A stretch of DNA of 64,000 nt from Cognatishimia sp. F0-27 (lineage in GTDB: Bacteria; Pseudomonadota; Alphaproteobacteria; Rhodobacterales; Rhodobacteraceae), in contig NZ_JAFMPQ010000029.1 in NCBI RefSeq assembly GCF_020667845.1, forward strand, positions 1 to 64,000, written 5' to 3'. Position numbers and translations under genes: made by a program. This document shows positions 54,105 through 63,812 of the stretch, piece after piece. Each line of letters begins with the position of its first letter. The first letter of the stretch is position 1. The notes under the pieces were generated by a model. It ran no database searches. It was not told where the DNA came from and was given only the letters and a program-made list of their open reading frames with translations.

Positions 54105-55337
54105 TTAGCGCAGGTAGGCCTGCAAATATCCAGCGGCGCGCGCCTTGCGCATTGCGGCCTCGATCGGTGCACCCTCCGAATAAGGTCCGGCCTTAACGCG
54201 GCGCAGCGTCTCGCCACCGCGCCGAACGGTGCCGATGCGCACGCTCAACCCCTGCGCAGACAACCGCCCGGCGGCCGCCCGGGCCTTGGCCTCGGTGGTA
54301 AAGACACCGATTTCCACAAAACGCGGCTTTCCGGGCGCCGCACGGCGGGCCGGTTCCTGCCGTGTCGAGACGAAGACACCCTCTCCCTGCCCGTGGCCGC
54401 CATGGATCTGCACGATCTGGCCGCTGTGCTGCATCGGGCGGCTCCGCGGCGTGACATGGCCCACAAGCACAGGGTTCTTTGTGCGCTGCGCGCCCGCGAT
54501 CTTGACGAGCCTGCGCGGGACGGTGTTCGTCCAGATTTCCTGCGTGTCGTAATAGCCTTTGACGGTCTGCCACGCCCGGAACGGGTTGAGACGATCATCT
54601 TCCCATGCCGGCTTGTAGCCCGCGGGAACATGCATCACGGATCGGTCCTGTTGCTCCCAGACGTGCTTGGGGACGATCTGCAGACGACCCGGAGGCCGGA
54701 ACCCGCCCGGTTTGGACGGCGCGGCGGGCTGCATGACGCGGATCGGTTTGCGAGCATGGCGCGGCGCAGCGGGTTCCATCATCACGATCTGGGCACCGTG
54801 ATCCTGCATCATCGCACCGCTGTGTTCCGGCACGGGGCGCACAAGGCGCGGCACCGCGCGCGGCGCAGGCGGCGGGGCAGCGCCATCGACCACGGCAGCC
54901 GCGGCGCGGATCTGCCGGACGTCTTCGGCGGTGGCATCGGGCGGCACCACAACCGGCGCGACCGCCACATCCGGTGCCGGGGCCGCTGCGCCATTGCCAT
55001 TGCCGTTGCCGTTAACCGGGGCCGCGACCACCGGCGCCGGTGCGGGCGCGCTCTCGGTTGCGGTCGCTGCACCACCGGCCTCTTCCGCGACGGCAAAGGT
55101 CGGGGTCTGGCCACAGACCTGCTCACGCGAGCGCGACACGCGCGGCACCCAAGTGACCGCGCCGTTCACACCGCCACGCACGAAGACGCACCCGTTGATA
55201 TCGACGAATTCCCGACCCTCGAAATCATCCGGCGGCGGGTTGGCCGGACCGGCGGTATCCTGGGCTGTTGCCGACCCGGAAACAATCCCCAGGGTACTTG
55301 TGAACAACGCAATAAACGCGAATCTTTTCAAAACCAT
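54105..55337 (-). CDS. SPOR-domain exported protein
   Basis: 410-residue secreted protein. It has a signal peptide (MVLKRFAFIALFTSTLGIVSGSATA), a conserved cysteine-containing segment (FVDINGCVFVRGG, and REQVCGQTPTF), a long Ala/Pro/Val-rich and NGNGNGNG linker, then a C-terminal SPOR domain (RFVEIGVFTTEAKARAAAGRL ... RRVKAGPYSEGAPIEAAMRKARAAGY, about 325-405). SPOR domains bind denuded septal peptidoglycan, suggesting a periplasmic division-site role. The ATG at 55337 was chosen to give the signal peptide. Confidence 0.88.
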   Translation of the reverse strand: MVLKRFAFIALFTSTLGIVSGSATAQDTAGPANPPPDDFEGREFVDINGCVFVRGGVNGAVTWVPRVSRSREQVCGQTPTFAVAEEAGGAATATESAPAPAPVVAAPVNGNGNGNGAAAPAPDVAVAPVVVPPDATAEDVRQIRAAAAVVDGAAPPPAPRAVPRLVRPVPEHSGAMMQDHGAQIVMMEPAAPRHARKPIRVMQPAAPSKPGGFRPPGRLQIVPKHVWEQQDRSVMHVPAGYKPAWEDDRLNPFRAWQTVKGYYDTQEIWTNTVPRRLVKIAGAQRTKNPVLVGHVTPRSRPMQHSGQIVQIHGGHGQGEGVFVSTRQEPARRAAPGKPRFVEIGVFTTEAKARAAAGRLSAQGLSVRIGTVRRGGETLRRVKAGPYSEGAPIEAAMRKARAAGYLQAYLR

Positions 55338-55385
55338 GTCTGCCCCCACAGATGCGTTACGAGCCTGCACCATGAGGGCTGATCT

Positions 55386-55401
55386 GTAAAGAAGGCGTTA
55401 A
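55386..55401 (-). promoter_or_regulatory. CtrA-like box upstream of the SPOR gene
   Basis: On the minus strand TTAA-N7-TTTAC (TTAACGCCTTCTTTAC), one mismatch from the CtrA consensus TTAA-N7-TTAAC, 48 nt before the SPOR gene. Cell-cycle control by CtrA would fit a septal protein, but the site alone is weak evidence. Confidence 0.35.
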
Positions 55402-55403
55402 CC

Positions 55404-56036
55404 TTACTTGGTTCCGAACATGCGGTCACCGGCGTCGCCGAGACCGGGCACGATATAGCCTTTCTCGTTCAGCTTTTCATCGAGCGCAGCGGTCACGACG
55501 GGCACATCCGGGTGGGCTTCGGCCATGCGCGCAACCCCCTCGGGCGCCGCGAGGAGACACAGGAACCGGATATTCGTTGCCCCTGCCTGCTTGACCAGAT
55601 CGATTGCCGCGGCAGAGCTGTTTCCGGTCGCCAGCATCGGGTCGACCACGATGGTCAGGCGCTCGTCGAGATTGGCGGGCAGCTTGTTGTAATACTGCAC
55701 CGGCTTGAGCGTTTCCTCGTCGCGGTAGAGCCCGATAAAGCCAACGCGGGCGGAGGGGATGAGATCGACGATACCATCCAGCAGGCCATTGCCAGCACGC
55801 AGGATCGACACCAGCGCCAGCTTGCGCCCGGCAATCACCGGGGCCTCCATCTCGCAGATCGGCGTTTCGATCGTCTCCGTGGTCATATCGAGCTCACGCG
55901 TGACTTCATACGCAAGCAAGTGACTGATTTCTCTCAACAACTGCTTGAAAACCGCCGTGGAGGTGTCGGTCCGGCGCATCAGCGTCAGCTTGTGCTGCAC
56001 CAAGGGGTGATCGACGATTGTGAGGGTGCTGCTCAT
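55404..56036 (-). CDS. upp: Uracil phosphoribosyltransferase
   Basis: 210-residue salvage enzyme making UMP from uracil and PRPP. The PRPP loop [20 protein letters not shown] and the uracil-binding C-terminus [17 protein letters not shown] are intact, as is [14 protein letters not shown]. Its start overlaps the adenosine deaminase stop by 4 nt. Last gene of the nucleoside-salvage operon. Confidence 0.97.
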   Translation of the reverse strand: MSSTLTIVDHPLVQHKLTLMRRTDTSTAVFKQLLREISHLLAYEVTRELDMTTETIETPICEMEAPVIAGRKLALVSILRAGNGLLDGIVDLIPSARVGFIGLYRDEETLKPVQYYNKLPANLDERLTIVVDPMLATGNSSAAAIDLVKQAGATNIRFLCLLAAPEGVARMAEAHPDVPVVTAALDEKLNEKGYIVPGLGDAGDRMFGTK

Positions 56037-57070
56037 GTCTGCTCCAGTCGCTTTGCAATGGCCGTGCGGGTCGCGTCATCGCAGAAGGCCGCTTCGAGGG
56101 CAACCGCGTTGGCAGCGCGGAAATCCTCGGCCCTCCAGTGATGCACCTGTGCCAGCCCCTTGTATTCTTTTTGCATCGTGGTGTGAAAGAACGGCGGGTC
56201 ATCGGTGGAGATCGTGACCGCCACGCCGCGTTGGCGCAGCGCCGTGACCGGATGCGCCGCGAGGCTGTCATAGACCCCCAGAAACACGTTTGAACCGGGG
56301 CAGACCTCCAGCGTGACACCCCGTTCTGCCAGCATGTCGCACAGCGCGGGGTCCTCGACCGCGCGGACGCCATGACCCACCCGCTCGACCCGCAGATCCT
56401 CGACCGCGTCGCGCACTTCGGAGGGCCCGCGCCATTCCCCTGCATGGGTCGTCAACCGCAAACACGCCTCGCGCGCCATATCGAACGCATAGGCAAAATC
56501 GCGTTGTCGGCCCTGATTCTCGTCCCCGCCCATGCCGAATCCCACGATCCAGTCACCGGCGGTTTCGGCGGCACAGAGCGCTGCGGCCTTTGCCTTCTCC
56601 GGCCCGAAATGGCGGATGCAGGTGACGATACCGCGCAGGGTGATGCCCATGTCACGCTCTGCCGCATCCGCCGCTTCGCGGATCGCGTGCAGATATTCGC
56701 GCCACGCCCCCACATCGCCGCCGCCACAGAAATCCGGGCTGAGGAAAGTTTCGGAATAGACCACGCCATTTGCGGCGCTTTCTTCGAGCACGGCGACGCA
56801 GAGGCGGCCAAAATCCTCGGGCGTTCGCAGGACGGAGGTTGCCGCCTCGTAGACCGACAGGAAATGCACGAAATCGCGATAGGCGTAGGACCCGTCCGGG
56901 CGGAAGATGCCCGAAAGGTCCACGTTGCGTGCCTTGGCAAGCCCGCGGATGAAGCCGGGCGGGGCCATGCCTTCGAAATGGGTGTGCAGTTCGACCTTTG
57001 GCAGATGCAGGATGCCGTGCAGGGTCTCTTCGTCGAGAGGCGCGACATGATCGGGCAGAGGCAGGCTCAT
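56033..57070 (-). CDS. add: Adenosine deaminase
   Basis: 345-residue zinc enzyme deaminating adenosine (or adenine) in purine salvage. Metal and catalytic motifs: [10 protein letters not shown] near residue 27, [10 protein letters not shown] near 210, [10 protein letters not shown], and STDDPPFF near 287. Adenine-deaminase-type members share this layout, so substrate preference is not fully certain; its nucleoside-operon context favours adenosine. Start ATG at 57070; overlaps the deoB stop by 4 nt. Confidence 0.93.
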   Translation of the reverse strand: MSLPLPDHVAPLDEETLHGILHLPKVELHTHFEGMAPPGFIRGLAKARNVDLSGIFRPDGSYAYRDFVHFLSVYEAATSVLRTPEDFGRLCVAVLEESAANGVVYSETFLSPDFCGGGDVGAWREYLHAIREAADAAERDMGITLRGIVTCIRHFGPEKAKAAALCAAETAGDWIVGFGMGGDENQGRQRDFAYAFDMAREACLRLTTHAGEWRGPSEVRDAVEDLRVERVGHGVRAVEDPALCDMLAERGVTLEVCPGSNVFLGVYDSLAAHPVTALRQRGVAVTISTDDPPFFHTTMQKEYKGLAQVHHWRAEDFRAANAVALEAAFCDDATRTAIAKRLEQT

Positions 57071-58272
57071 AGAAAGGATCTCCCCGGCCCTTGGGCGGGC
57101 ACGTTCAGATGGGCCGCAACCGAGGCCGCAACATCGGCGAAGCCGACATGGCCAAGCGCGCCCGCGCCGCGCCCGGCGCAGAGCACCGGGACCCGCTCGC
57201 GGGTATGGTCCGTGCCGGTCCAGCTCGGATCGTTGCCGTGATCGGCCGTGACAATCAGCAGATCGCCTTCGGACAGGCGATCGATCAGCCTGCCGAGGGC
57301 GGCGTCGAACCATTCCAGATGCCGGGCGTAGCCGGCAATGTCGCGACGGTGGCCATAAAGGCTGTCGAACTCGACAAAATTGGCAAATGTGAGCGACCCG
57401 TCCGCAGCGGTATCGATCAGATGAGACAGGCTTTCCATCAGATCGGCGTCCGGGCCTTTGGCGAGCGTGTCGATCCCGGCCATGGAGAAGATGTCACCGA
57501 TCTTGCCGACGGCGTTGACCTGACGGCCGGCGTCCTGCACCCAGTTGGTGAGGATCGGTTCGGGCGGTGTGATGGCGTAGTCGCGCCGGTTGGGCGTGCG
57601 TTTGAAAGCGCCGGTCTCGCCGACAAAGGGGCGCGCGATCACGCGCCCGACCTTCATCGCGTGCAGCGTCGGGGCGAGGGTTTCACACAGGTGCAACAGC
57701 CGGTCGAGACCAAAGCGCGCCTCATGCGCGGCAATCTGGAACACGCTGTCGGCAGAGGTGTAGCAGATCGGATGGCCGGTCTGCATATGGTCGGCGCCAA
57801 AGCGGTCGATCATCACGGTGCCCGAGCCGTGGCAATTGCCGAGGATGCCCTCCGTTCCGGCAATCTCGCAGACCCGCGCCGTCACCTCCGGCGGGAAGGC
57901 GGGGACCGTGTCGGGAAAGTAATGCCACTCCCACGGGACCGGCAGGCCGGCGAGTTCCCAGTGACCGGACGGGGTATCCTTTCCGCGCGACTGTTCGGTT
58001 GCGGCTCCCCAGAGCCCGTCCACGCCGGAGGCGGGCGGGTGCGGCGCGCCGGTGGCCAGCGCCGCCGCCTGCCACAGGCCCAGCCGTGCAAGCGTGGGCA
58101 GGTGCAGCGGCCCGGAGCGCCCCTCATCGGCAAGCCCCTCGGCGCAGGCGCGGGCAATGTGACCAAGCGTGTCGGCGCCGGTATCCGGGGTAGTTCCGTT
58201 GAAGAACTCCGCCGCATCCGGCGCACCCCCGATCCCGACGGAATCCATCACGACCAGAAAGGCACGGCTCAT
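57067..58272 (-). CDS. deoB: Phosphopentomutase
   Basis: 401-residue alkaline-phosphatase-superfamily mutase interconverting (deoxy)ribose 1- and 5-phosphate. Metal-site motifs VVMDSVGIGGAPDA at the N-terminus and LLIVTADHGNDPSWTGTDHTRE near the C-terminus; GHWELAGLP and GNCHGSGT are typical. It links nucleoside phosphorolysis (DeoA) to central metabolism. Four-nt overlaps on both sides. Confidence 0.97.
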   Translation of the reverse strand: MSRAFLVVMDSVGIGGAPDAAEFFNGTTPDTGADTLGHIARACAEGLADEGRSGPLHLPTLARLGLWQAAALATGAPHPPASGVDGLWGAATEQSRGKDTPSGHWELAGLPVPWEWHYFPDTVPAFPPEVTARVCEIAGTEGILGNCHGSGTVMIDRFGADHMQTGHPICYTSADSVFQIAAHEARFGLDRLLHLCETLAPTLHAMKVGRVIARPFVGETGAFKRTPNRRDYAITPPEPILTNWVQDAGRQVNAVGKIGDIFSMAGIDTLAKGPDADLMESLSHLIDTAADGSLTFANFVEFDSLYGHRRDIAGYARHLEWFDAALGRLIDRLSEGDLLIVTADHGNDPSWTGTDHTRERVPVLCAGRGAGALGHVGFADVAASVAAHLNVPAQGPGRSFL

Positions 58273-59558
58273 GCGACGCGGTCCCGCACGAGAGGCATGG
58301 GGGTGGGTGCCGAGCCGAACCGGATCGCCCCGCGCACCGCCGCCTCCGCGGCATCGGCCTGTTCGGACCGGGCGGCGTGGATCGTGACAAGCGGCTGGCC
58401 CTTTTCGACCTTGTCGCCAATGCGCACCACATCCGACAGCCCGACCATGGGGTCGATCTGGTCGGTTTCGACCTGACGGCCACCGCCCAGCGCGACAACC
58501 GCAAGACCCAGCGCCTCGCCGTCGATCCCGGCGATATGGCCAGCCTCGCGGGCCTCTACAGCGCGGATCACCGGGGCTTCGGGCATGTAGCGGCGCCAGT
58601 TCTCGACAAAGCCGATGGGTCCGCCCAGACCGTAGATCATCTTGCCGAAGCGTTCCGCCGCAGCGCCAGAGGCAATGGCCTCTTCGAGCCGCGCCTGCCC
58701 GTTTTCGATCCCGAGCGTGGCAAGCACTTCCGCGCCGAGCGCGACGCTGAGATCATGCAGCCGACCGCGGTCGTCACCGGTGAGCACCGTCATCGCCGCG
58801 TCCACTTCGAGCGCATTGCCCAGTGACCGGGCCAGCGGCTCGTCCATCCCGGTCATCAGAACGGTGGTCCGGCAGCCCGCACCGTTGGCGGTATCGACCA
58901 TCGCGCGGCTGAGTGCGCGGGCCTCTTCGGCGTCCTTCATGAAGGCGCCGGTGCCAATCTTGACATCGAGCACCAGCGCCCGGAGCCCGGCGGCGAGCTT
59001 CTTGGACAGGATCGAGGCGCAGATCAGATCGAGGCTTTCGACCGTCGCGGTCACGTCGCGCACCGCATAAAGCCGCTTGTCAGCGGGCGCGATCTCTGCG
59101 CTGGCGGACACGATGGCACATCCGGCGTCGGCAACGACCGCGCGAAAGCGCTGTTCACTGGGCGCGGTTTCATAGCCGGGGATCGCGTCGAGCTTGTCGA
59201 GCGTGCCCCCGGTATGGCCGAGCCCGCGCCCGGAGATCATGGGAACATAGACGCCACAGGCGGCCAATGCCGGGGCCAGAACCAGCGATGTGCAATCGCC
59301 AACCCCGCCGGTGGAGTGCTTGTCGGCGACGGGACCGTCGAGATCCCACGCCATTACATGGCCGGAGTCGCGCATCGCCTCGGTCAGAACCACGCGGCCC
59401 TCTTCGCCCAATCCACGCAGGCAGACGCCCATGGCGAAGGCCCCCGCCTGGGCATCGCTGACGGTGCCATCCGCAAGCCCCCGCGCGAACCAGCGCAGCG
59501 CCTCCGGCGATACCGGCTCCCCCTTGCGCAGACGCGCAATCACATGCCGCGCATCCAT
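58269..59558 (-). CDS. deoA: Thymidine phosphorylase
   Basis: 429-residue enzyme cleaving thymidine/deoxyuridine to base and deoxyribose 1-phosphate. Phosphate-binding KHSTGGVGDCTSLVLAP near residue 82, then GRGLGHTGGTLDKLDAIPGY and LVLDVKIGTGAFM. The start MDARHVIARLRKG overlaps the cdd stop by one base (TGATG). Longer in-frame extensions upstream are antisense to cdd and rejected. Confidence 0.97.
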   Translation of the reverse strand: MDARHVIARLRKGEPVSPEALRWFARGLADGTVSDAQAGAFAMGVCLRGLGEEGRVVLTEAMRDSGHVMAWDLDGPVADKHSTGGVGDCTSLVLAPALAACGVYVPMISGRGLGHTGGTLDKLDAIPGYETAPSEQRFRAVVADAGCAIVSASAEIAPADKRLYAVRDVTATVESLDLICASILSKKLAAGLRALVLDVKIGTGAFMKDAEEARALSRAMVDTANGAGCRTTVLMTGMDEPLARSLGNALEVDAAMTVLTGDDRGRLHDLSVALGAEVLATLGIENGQARLEEAIASGAAAERFGKMIYGLGGPIGFVENWRRYMPEAPVIRAVEAREAGHIAGIDGEALGLAVVALGGGRQVETDQIDPMVGLSDVVRIGDKVEKGQPLVTIHAARSEQADAAEAAVRGAIRFGSAPTPMPLVRDRVA

Positions 59559-59953
59559 CACGTGCGATCCATATGCGCCGCGGAGAATGCCCCCGGCAGA
59601 AGCTCGGCCACGGTCACGACCTGTTCGGCGCCATCGAGAGTGGCAAGCGTGATCCGGGTGCCGGATTTGGCGAATTCGGCCAGCTTCTGACGGCATCCTC
59701 CGCAGGGCGGCACAGGGTGTGCGGCATCGGCGATCACATAGGCCTCGGCGATCTCTGTCCGGCCGGAAGCGACCATGGCGGCGATGGCGCCGGCTTCCGC
59801 GCAGGTGCCCTCGGGATAGGCGACGTTTTCGACATTGCAGCCAAGGAACACTTCGCCATCCGGCGTGCGCAGCGCTGCGCCGACCTTGTATCGCGAATAG
59901 GGCACATAGGCGTGTTCCCGCACTGTCATGGCTGCTTGCCTGAGCGACATCAT
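59558..59953 (-). CDS. cdd: Cytidine deaminase
   Basis: 131-residue zinc enzyme converting cytidine/deoxycytidine to uridine forms. Zinc motif CAEAGAIAAM (with catalytic Glu) and PPCGGCRQKLAEF; the substrate-binding FLGCNVENVAYPEGT is complete. Two adjacent ATG codons (59953 and 59950) are possible starts. First gene of cdd-deoA-deoB-add-upp, a full pyrimidine/purine nucleoside salvage operon. Confidence 0.96.
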   Translation of the reverse strand: MMSLRQAAMTVREHAYVPYSRYKVGAALRTPDGEVFLGCNVENVAYPEGTCAEAGAIAAMVASGRTEIAEAYVIADAAHPVPPCGGCRQKLAEFAKSGTRITLATLDGAEQVVTVAELLPGAFSAAHMDRT

Positions 59954-60067
59954 TCACTTCCCGCGCTGGTTTCAATGAGCGCCCATCTTGAGCAGCCCGT
60001 TTGCGCGAATGCAAGGGGAACCCGAGCCCTCCGGCTGCGTTGACCTTGCGAAAAAAGGAGGATCGAG

Positions 60068-60256
60068 ATGACCCAACCATCCTATCTCATCAACGCCGCG
60101 GCGGACCTGCCGCCGGATCCGCGCGAACCGATGTCGGAAGTGCAGGCAGTGCGCTTGCGCAGCCTGTCCGAAGAGACAGGCGAGCCGTTTGATGGCGCCC
60201 TGACCAAGCGCCAGGCCGCGCGGCGAATCGCTGCTCTGGAAGAAATGGCGGCTTGA
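60068..60256 (+). CDS. DUF3072 small protein
   Basis: 62-residue protein with the DUF3072 pattern (PMSEVQAVRLRSLSEETGEPFDGALTKRQAARRIAALEEM). A perfect AGGAGG lies 7 nt before the ATG, supporting translation. The helical repeat resembles DNA- or protein-binding helix-turn-helix motifs such as SAP-like domains, but no function is known. Divergent from cdd. Confidence 0.88.
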   Translation: MTQPSYLINAAADLPPDPREPMSEVQAVRLRSLSEETGEPFDGALTKRQAARRIAALEEMAA

Positions 60257-60585
60257 GGGCGGCTTGGGCCTGACGGGTGGCGCCGCGCTGCGTCGCGTGC
60301 CGGCCCGGCATCGCGCGGCGAAGCCGTTTGCGGGATTGCCACGCGCGCCCTTGCCCGCGCGCCTGTGCGTTCTTTGCAGCGCGCGCGGGCAGGCAACAGC
60401 GCCCGCCACGGCGCGCAACCGCGCCGCCTAAAGGGTGCAAGCGCAACAGCCGCAGGACGCAAGCGGCCAAGCAGACGATTTTCAAACCCCGCATTAAACA
60501 CCTGCGCCTCAGTGCGGCGCTCTCGGCTCTCGCAACTCGCAGACGGTTGGTTTAAGGCTAAACCACCTTCATGCGGAGAGATGCG
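60257..60585. other. Gene-free region before maeB
   Basis: 329 bp of mostly GC-rich DNA with several alternating GCGCGC stretches and no coding sequence supported by a ribosome site. The last 40 bp are AT-richer and contain the inverted repeat GGTTTA-AGGC-TAAACC (60549-60564), probably the maeB control region. Confidence 0.6.
60549..60564. promoter_or_regulatory. Inverted repeat before maeB
   Basis: GGTTTA-AGGC-TAAACC, perfect 6-bp arms and 4-nt centre, ending 21 nt before the maeB start and just above its GGAGAG ribosome site. It could be an operator or a leader-RNA hairpin controlling translation. Confidence 0.4.
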
Positions 60586-62865
60586 ATGACCGACTCCCAA
60601 AACGAAAGCCTGCGGCAGGCCGCGCTTTTTTATCATGAGAATCCAAAGCCCGGAAAGCTGGAGGTCCGCGCCACCAAACCGCTCGCCAACGGGCGGGACC
60701 TGTCGCGTGCCTATTCTCCCGGCGTGGCCGAAGCCTGCCTCGAGATCAAGGCCGACCCGACGCAGGCCGCGCGCTACACCACCCGCGCCAATCTCGTGGC
60801 GGTGGTGTCCAACGGCACTGCTGTGCTTGGGCTTGGCAATATCGGCGCGCTCGCGTCCAAGCCGGTGATGGAAGGCAAGGCGGTCCTGTTCAAGAAATTC
60901 GCCAATATCGACTGTTTCGATATCGAGGTGAACGAGACCGATCCCGTGACGCTCGCCGAGATCGTGTGTGCGCTGGAACCGACCTTCGGCGCCATCAACC
61001 TTGAGGATATCAAGGCGCCCGATTGCTTCATCGTCGAGGAAATCTGTCGCGCGCGGATGAACATTCCGGTCTTTCACGACGACCAGCACGGCACCGCGAT
61101 CGTGGTGGGGGCTGCGGCGCGCAACGCGCTGCACGTGGCGGGCAAGACCTGGGACGAGATCAAGGTCGTGTCTACCGGCGGCGGCGCAGCGGGCATCGCG
61201 TGCCTGAACATGTTGCTCAAGCTTGGCGTGAAACGTGAGAATATCTGGCTTTGCGACATTCACGGGTTGGTCTACGAGGGCCGCACGGAAGACATGAACC
61301 CGCAGAAGGCCGCGTTCGCACAGCCAAGCGACAAGCGCAGCCTGGACGATGTGATCGACGGGGCGGATCTGTTCCTCGGGCTGTCGGGGCCGAATATCCT
61401 CACGCCCGAGCATGTCAAACGCATGGCCCCGAAACCGATTGTCTTTGCGCTCGCAAACCCCAATCCGGAAATCATGCCCGACCTTGCACGCGCGGCGGTG
61501 CCGGACGCGATCATCGCCACGGGCCGGTCGGATTTCCCCAATCAGGTCAACAATGTCCTGTGTTTCCCGTTCATTTTCCGTGGCGCGCTCGACGTCGGTG
61601 CGACAGAAATCAATGACGCGATGAAAATCGCCTGCGTGGAGGGCATCGCCGCGATGGCGCGGGCAACCACCTCGGCAGAGACTGCCGCGGTCTACCATGG
61701 CGAACAACTCACATTTGGCCCCGATTACCTGATCCCGAAACCGTTCGATCCGCGCCTGTCCGGCGTGGTGTCCACGGCGGTGGCCAAGGCGGCGATGGAG
61801 TCCGGCGTCGCGACCCGGCCGCTCGACGATCTGGAGGCCTACAAGGACCGGCTCGACGCGTCCGTATACAAATCCGCCCTGCTGATGCGGCCGGTGTTTC
61901 AGGCCGCCGCGACCGCGTCCCGGCGCATTGTCTTTGCCGAGGGCGAGGATGAACGGGTGTTGCGTGCAAGCCAGGCAATCCTGGAGGAGACCACCGAAAC
62001 ACCGATCCTGATCGGTCGTCCGGAAGTGATCGCCGCGCGCTGTGAGCGGATGGGCCTCGAGATCCGCCCGGAGCGGGATTTCAACATCGTGAACCCGGAA
62101 AACGATCCGCGGTATCGCGAATACTGGGAAAGCTATCACAGCCTTATGGCGCGGCGCGGCGTAACGCCCGATCTGGCCCGGGCCATCATGCGCACCAACA
62201 CCACCGCCATCGGCGCGGTGATGGTGCATCGCGACGAGGCTGACTCGCTGATCTGTGGCACGTTCGGCGAGTATCGCTGGCATCTCAACTATGTCACGCA
62301 GGTGCTTGGCGACGAGACGCATGCGCCACACGGCGCGCTTTCGCTGATGATCCTTGAAGACGGGCCACTGTTTGTGGCGGACACGCATGTGTTTTCACGC
62401 CCGACGCCGGAGCAGCTCGCCCAGACCGCCATCGGCGCGGCCCGCCATGCGCGCCGTTTCGGCGTCGAGCCGCGCATCGCGTTTTGTTCGCAATCGCAGT
62501 TCGGCAACCAGGCGGAAGGCTCCGGCAAGCGGCTGCGCGAAGCGATCGGCCTTCTGGACGCGCTGGAGACCGATTTTCTGTATGAAGGCGAGATGAATAT
62601 CGACGCCGCGCTTGACCCGGAACTGCGCAACAGGCTGTTGCCGGGGAACCGCCTCGATGGCCCGGCCAATGTGCTCATTTTCGGGCATGCAGATGCCGCA
62701 TCGGCCACGCGCAACGTTCTCAAGATGAAGGCAGGCGGGCTGGAGGTCGGGCCGATTCTCATGGGCATGGGGAACCGCGCGCATGTGGTCACCCCCGGCA
62801 TTACCGCGCGTGGCTTGCTCAACATGGCAGCCATTGCCGGCACACCGGTTGACCATTACGGCTGA
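60586..62865 (+). CDS. maeB: NADP-dependent malic enzyme with phosphotransacetylase domain
   Basis: 759-residue multimodular malic enzyme converting malate to pyruvate and CO2. The N-terminal malic-enzyme part (about 1-430) has [30 protein letters not shown], the Rossmann-type [15 protein letters not shown] and ANPNPEIMP. The C-terminal part (about 440-759) is phosphotransacetylase-like ([49 protein letters not shown]) and is generally regulatory rather than catalytic. The ATG at 60586 has GGAGAG at 5 nt. Confidence 0.96.
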   Translation: MTDSQNESLRQAALFYHENPKPGKLEVRATKPLANGRDLSRAYSPGVAEACLEIKADPTQAARYTTRANLVAVVSNGTAVLGLGNIGALASKPVMEGKAVLFKKFANIDCFDIEVNETDPVTLAEIVCALEPTFGAINLEDIKAPDCFIVEEICRARMNIPVFHDDQHGTAIVVGAAARNALHVAGKTWDEIKVVSTGGGAAGIACLNMLLKLGVKRENIWLCDIHGLVYEGRTEDMNPQKAAFAQPSDKRSLDDVIDGADLFLGLSGPNILTPEHVKRMAPKPIVFALANPNPEIMPDLARAAVPDAIIATGRSDFPNQVNNVLCFPFIFRGALDVGATEINDAMKIACVEGIAAMARATTSAETAAVYHGEQLTFGPDYLIPKPFDPRLSGVVSTAVAKAAMESGVATRPLDDLEAYKDRLDASVYKSALLMRPVFQAAATASRRIVFAEGEDERVLRASQAILEETTETPILIGRPEVIAARCERMGLEIRPERDFNIVNPENDPRYREYWESYHSLMARRGVTPDLARAIMRTNTTAIGAVMVHRDEADSLICGTFGEYRWHLNYVTQVLGDETHAPHGALSLMILEDGPLFVADTHVFSRPTPEQLAQTAIGAARHARRFGVEPRIAFCSQSQFGNQAEGSGKRLREAIGLLDALETDFLYEGEMNIDAALDPELRNRLLPGNRLDGPANVLIFGHADAASATRNVLKMKAGGLEVGPILMGMGNRAHVVTPGITARGLLNMAAIAGTPVDHYG

Positions 62866-62894
62866 GCCGCGGTTGCGGGGGAGGCGACGCGAGA

Positions 62895-63554
62895 TCAATC
62901 GAGCAGCAGAGCCCGGCTCTGGCCGACACCAAGCCGCCGCGTGCAGGGTGCAGCGCGCGGCGGGGCGCAGAAGCGCCCATGCACCGTCAGCAAAACGGGC
63001 CCTTTCCCGTCTGCGGTGACAGCCAGCATGCGGTCGCGAAACACCTCGCGGTAATATCCGCCCGTTTGCGCGACAAGCAGGGAGTGCACACATCCCAGCG
63101 GGCCGCAGAATAGCTGGGGCACGGCATCACAGACAAAACCACCCCAATCGAGGATCAGATCGGCGCGCCCGTCGCGATCAAGGTCAACCTGCTGAATGCG
63201 CTCTGCCTCGACCCTGAGAATGACCCCGCCGCGCAAGGCACAAGCCTCGCGTGCAAGCGCGCGCAGTGCCGCCACCGGGTCAACCACCAGACCAGCCTCC
63301 CCCGGGTCGATCAGCCGCTCGAACAGGGCCTCTGGCCAGAGGCCGTCGACCAGCGGCTCGGATGGTGCGGACGCCCCCGGGCCCGGCTGATCGACGCGCA
63401 ACAAGCAGTCAGGCCCAGCGCCTTGCGCGTATTCACAGCGCGCATCATCGGCCGTCACGGGACCGGCCAGAAGAAGCGCCCAGAGAACCGCCCCACAGCA
63501 AAAACCGCGACCGCAGAGCCACGCAGAGAACGACCAAGGGAAATCCAAACCCAT
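62895..63554 (-). CDS. Exported protein, unknown
   Basis: 219-residue protein with an N-terminal hydrophobic signal segment (FCCGAVLWALLLAGPVTADD) and at least eight cysteines in the mature part, suggesting disulfides. A DLDRDGRADLILDW segment near residue 123 looks like a calcium-binding EF-hand/FG-GAP-type loop. Ends CTRRLGVGQSRALLLD. I do not recognise a named family. Convergent with maeB. Confidence 0.72.
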   Translation of the reverse strand: MGLDFPWSFSAWLCGRGFCCGAVLWALLLAGPVTADDARCEYAQGAGPDCLLRVDQPGPGASAPSEPLVDGLWPEALFERLIDPGEAGLVVDPVAALRALAREACALRGGVILRVEAERIQQVDLDRDGRADLILDWGGFVCDAVPQLFCGPLGCVHSLLVAQTGGYYREVFRDRMLAVTADGKGPVLLTVHGRFCAPPRAAPCTRRLGVGQSRALLLD

Positions 63555-63617
63555 GTTCCCGGGCTTAAGGCGAGTCGCTTAACAATCCGTGCAAAGGCAA
63601 GATTTGCCATCGGAGAC

Positions 63618-63716
63618 TTTGCACTTTTGCAAAACCGTTATTTATATGCGCCCAGACAGCACATTCACGAGGGTTTTGCAAAACTTCGCAAGCGTTTCCA
63701 ACGTCATTTCGCAAAA
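63618..63716 (+). promoter_or_regulatory. prpE promoter with TTTTGCAAAA palindromes
   Basis: Two perfect TTTTGCAAAA palindromes (63625-63634 and 63674-63683) and one TTTCGCAAAA (63707-63716) upstream of prpE. A possible promoter, TTGCAC (63619-63624) and TATATG (63643-63648), straddles the first palindrome. In Rhodobacter sphaeroides the propionyl-CoA-responsive regulator PccR (ScfR family) binds TTTGCAAA motifs, so short-chain acyl-CoA control is likely. Spacing between sites differs from the described R. sphaeroides arrangement. Confidence 0.55.
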
Positions 63717-63812
63717 AATCTGCGGCAAGAAGTCCTGTCATGCGCCAACAGGCTTGCCCAAACGCCGGGCAGAAGCCTAAGCCGAATGCAGAGGAACAGG
63801 AGGAGGGCCACG

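Noticed and set aside
60082-62388. 768-codon minus-strand open frame opposite maeB
   Set aside because: Antisense of a clear malic enzyme and also crosses the DUF3072 gene.
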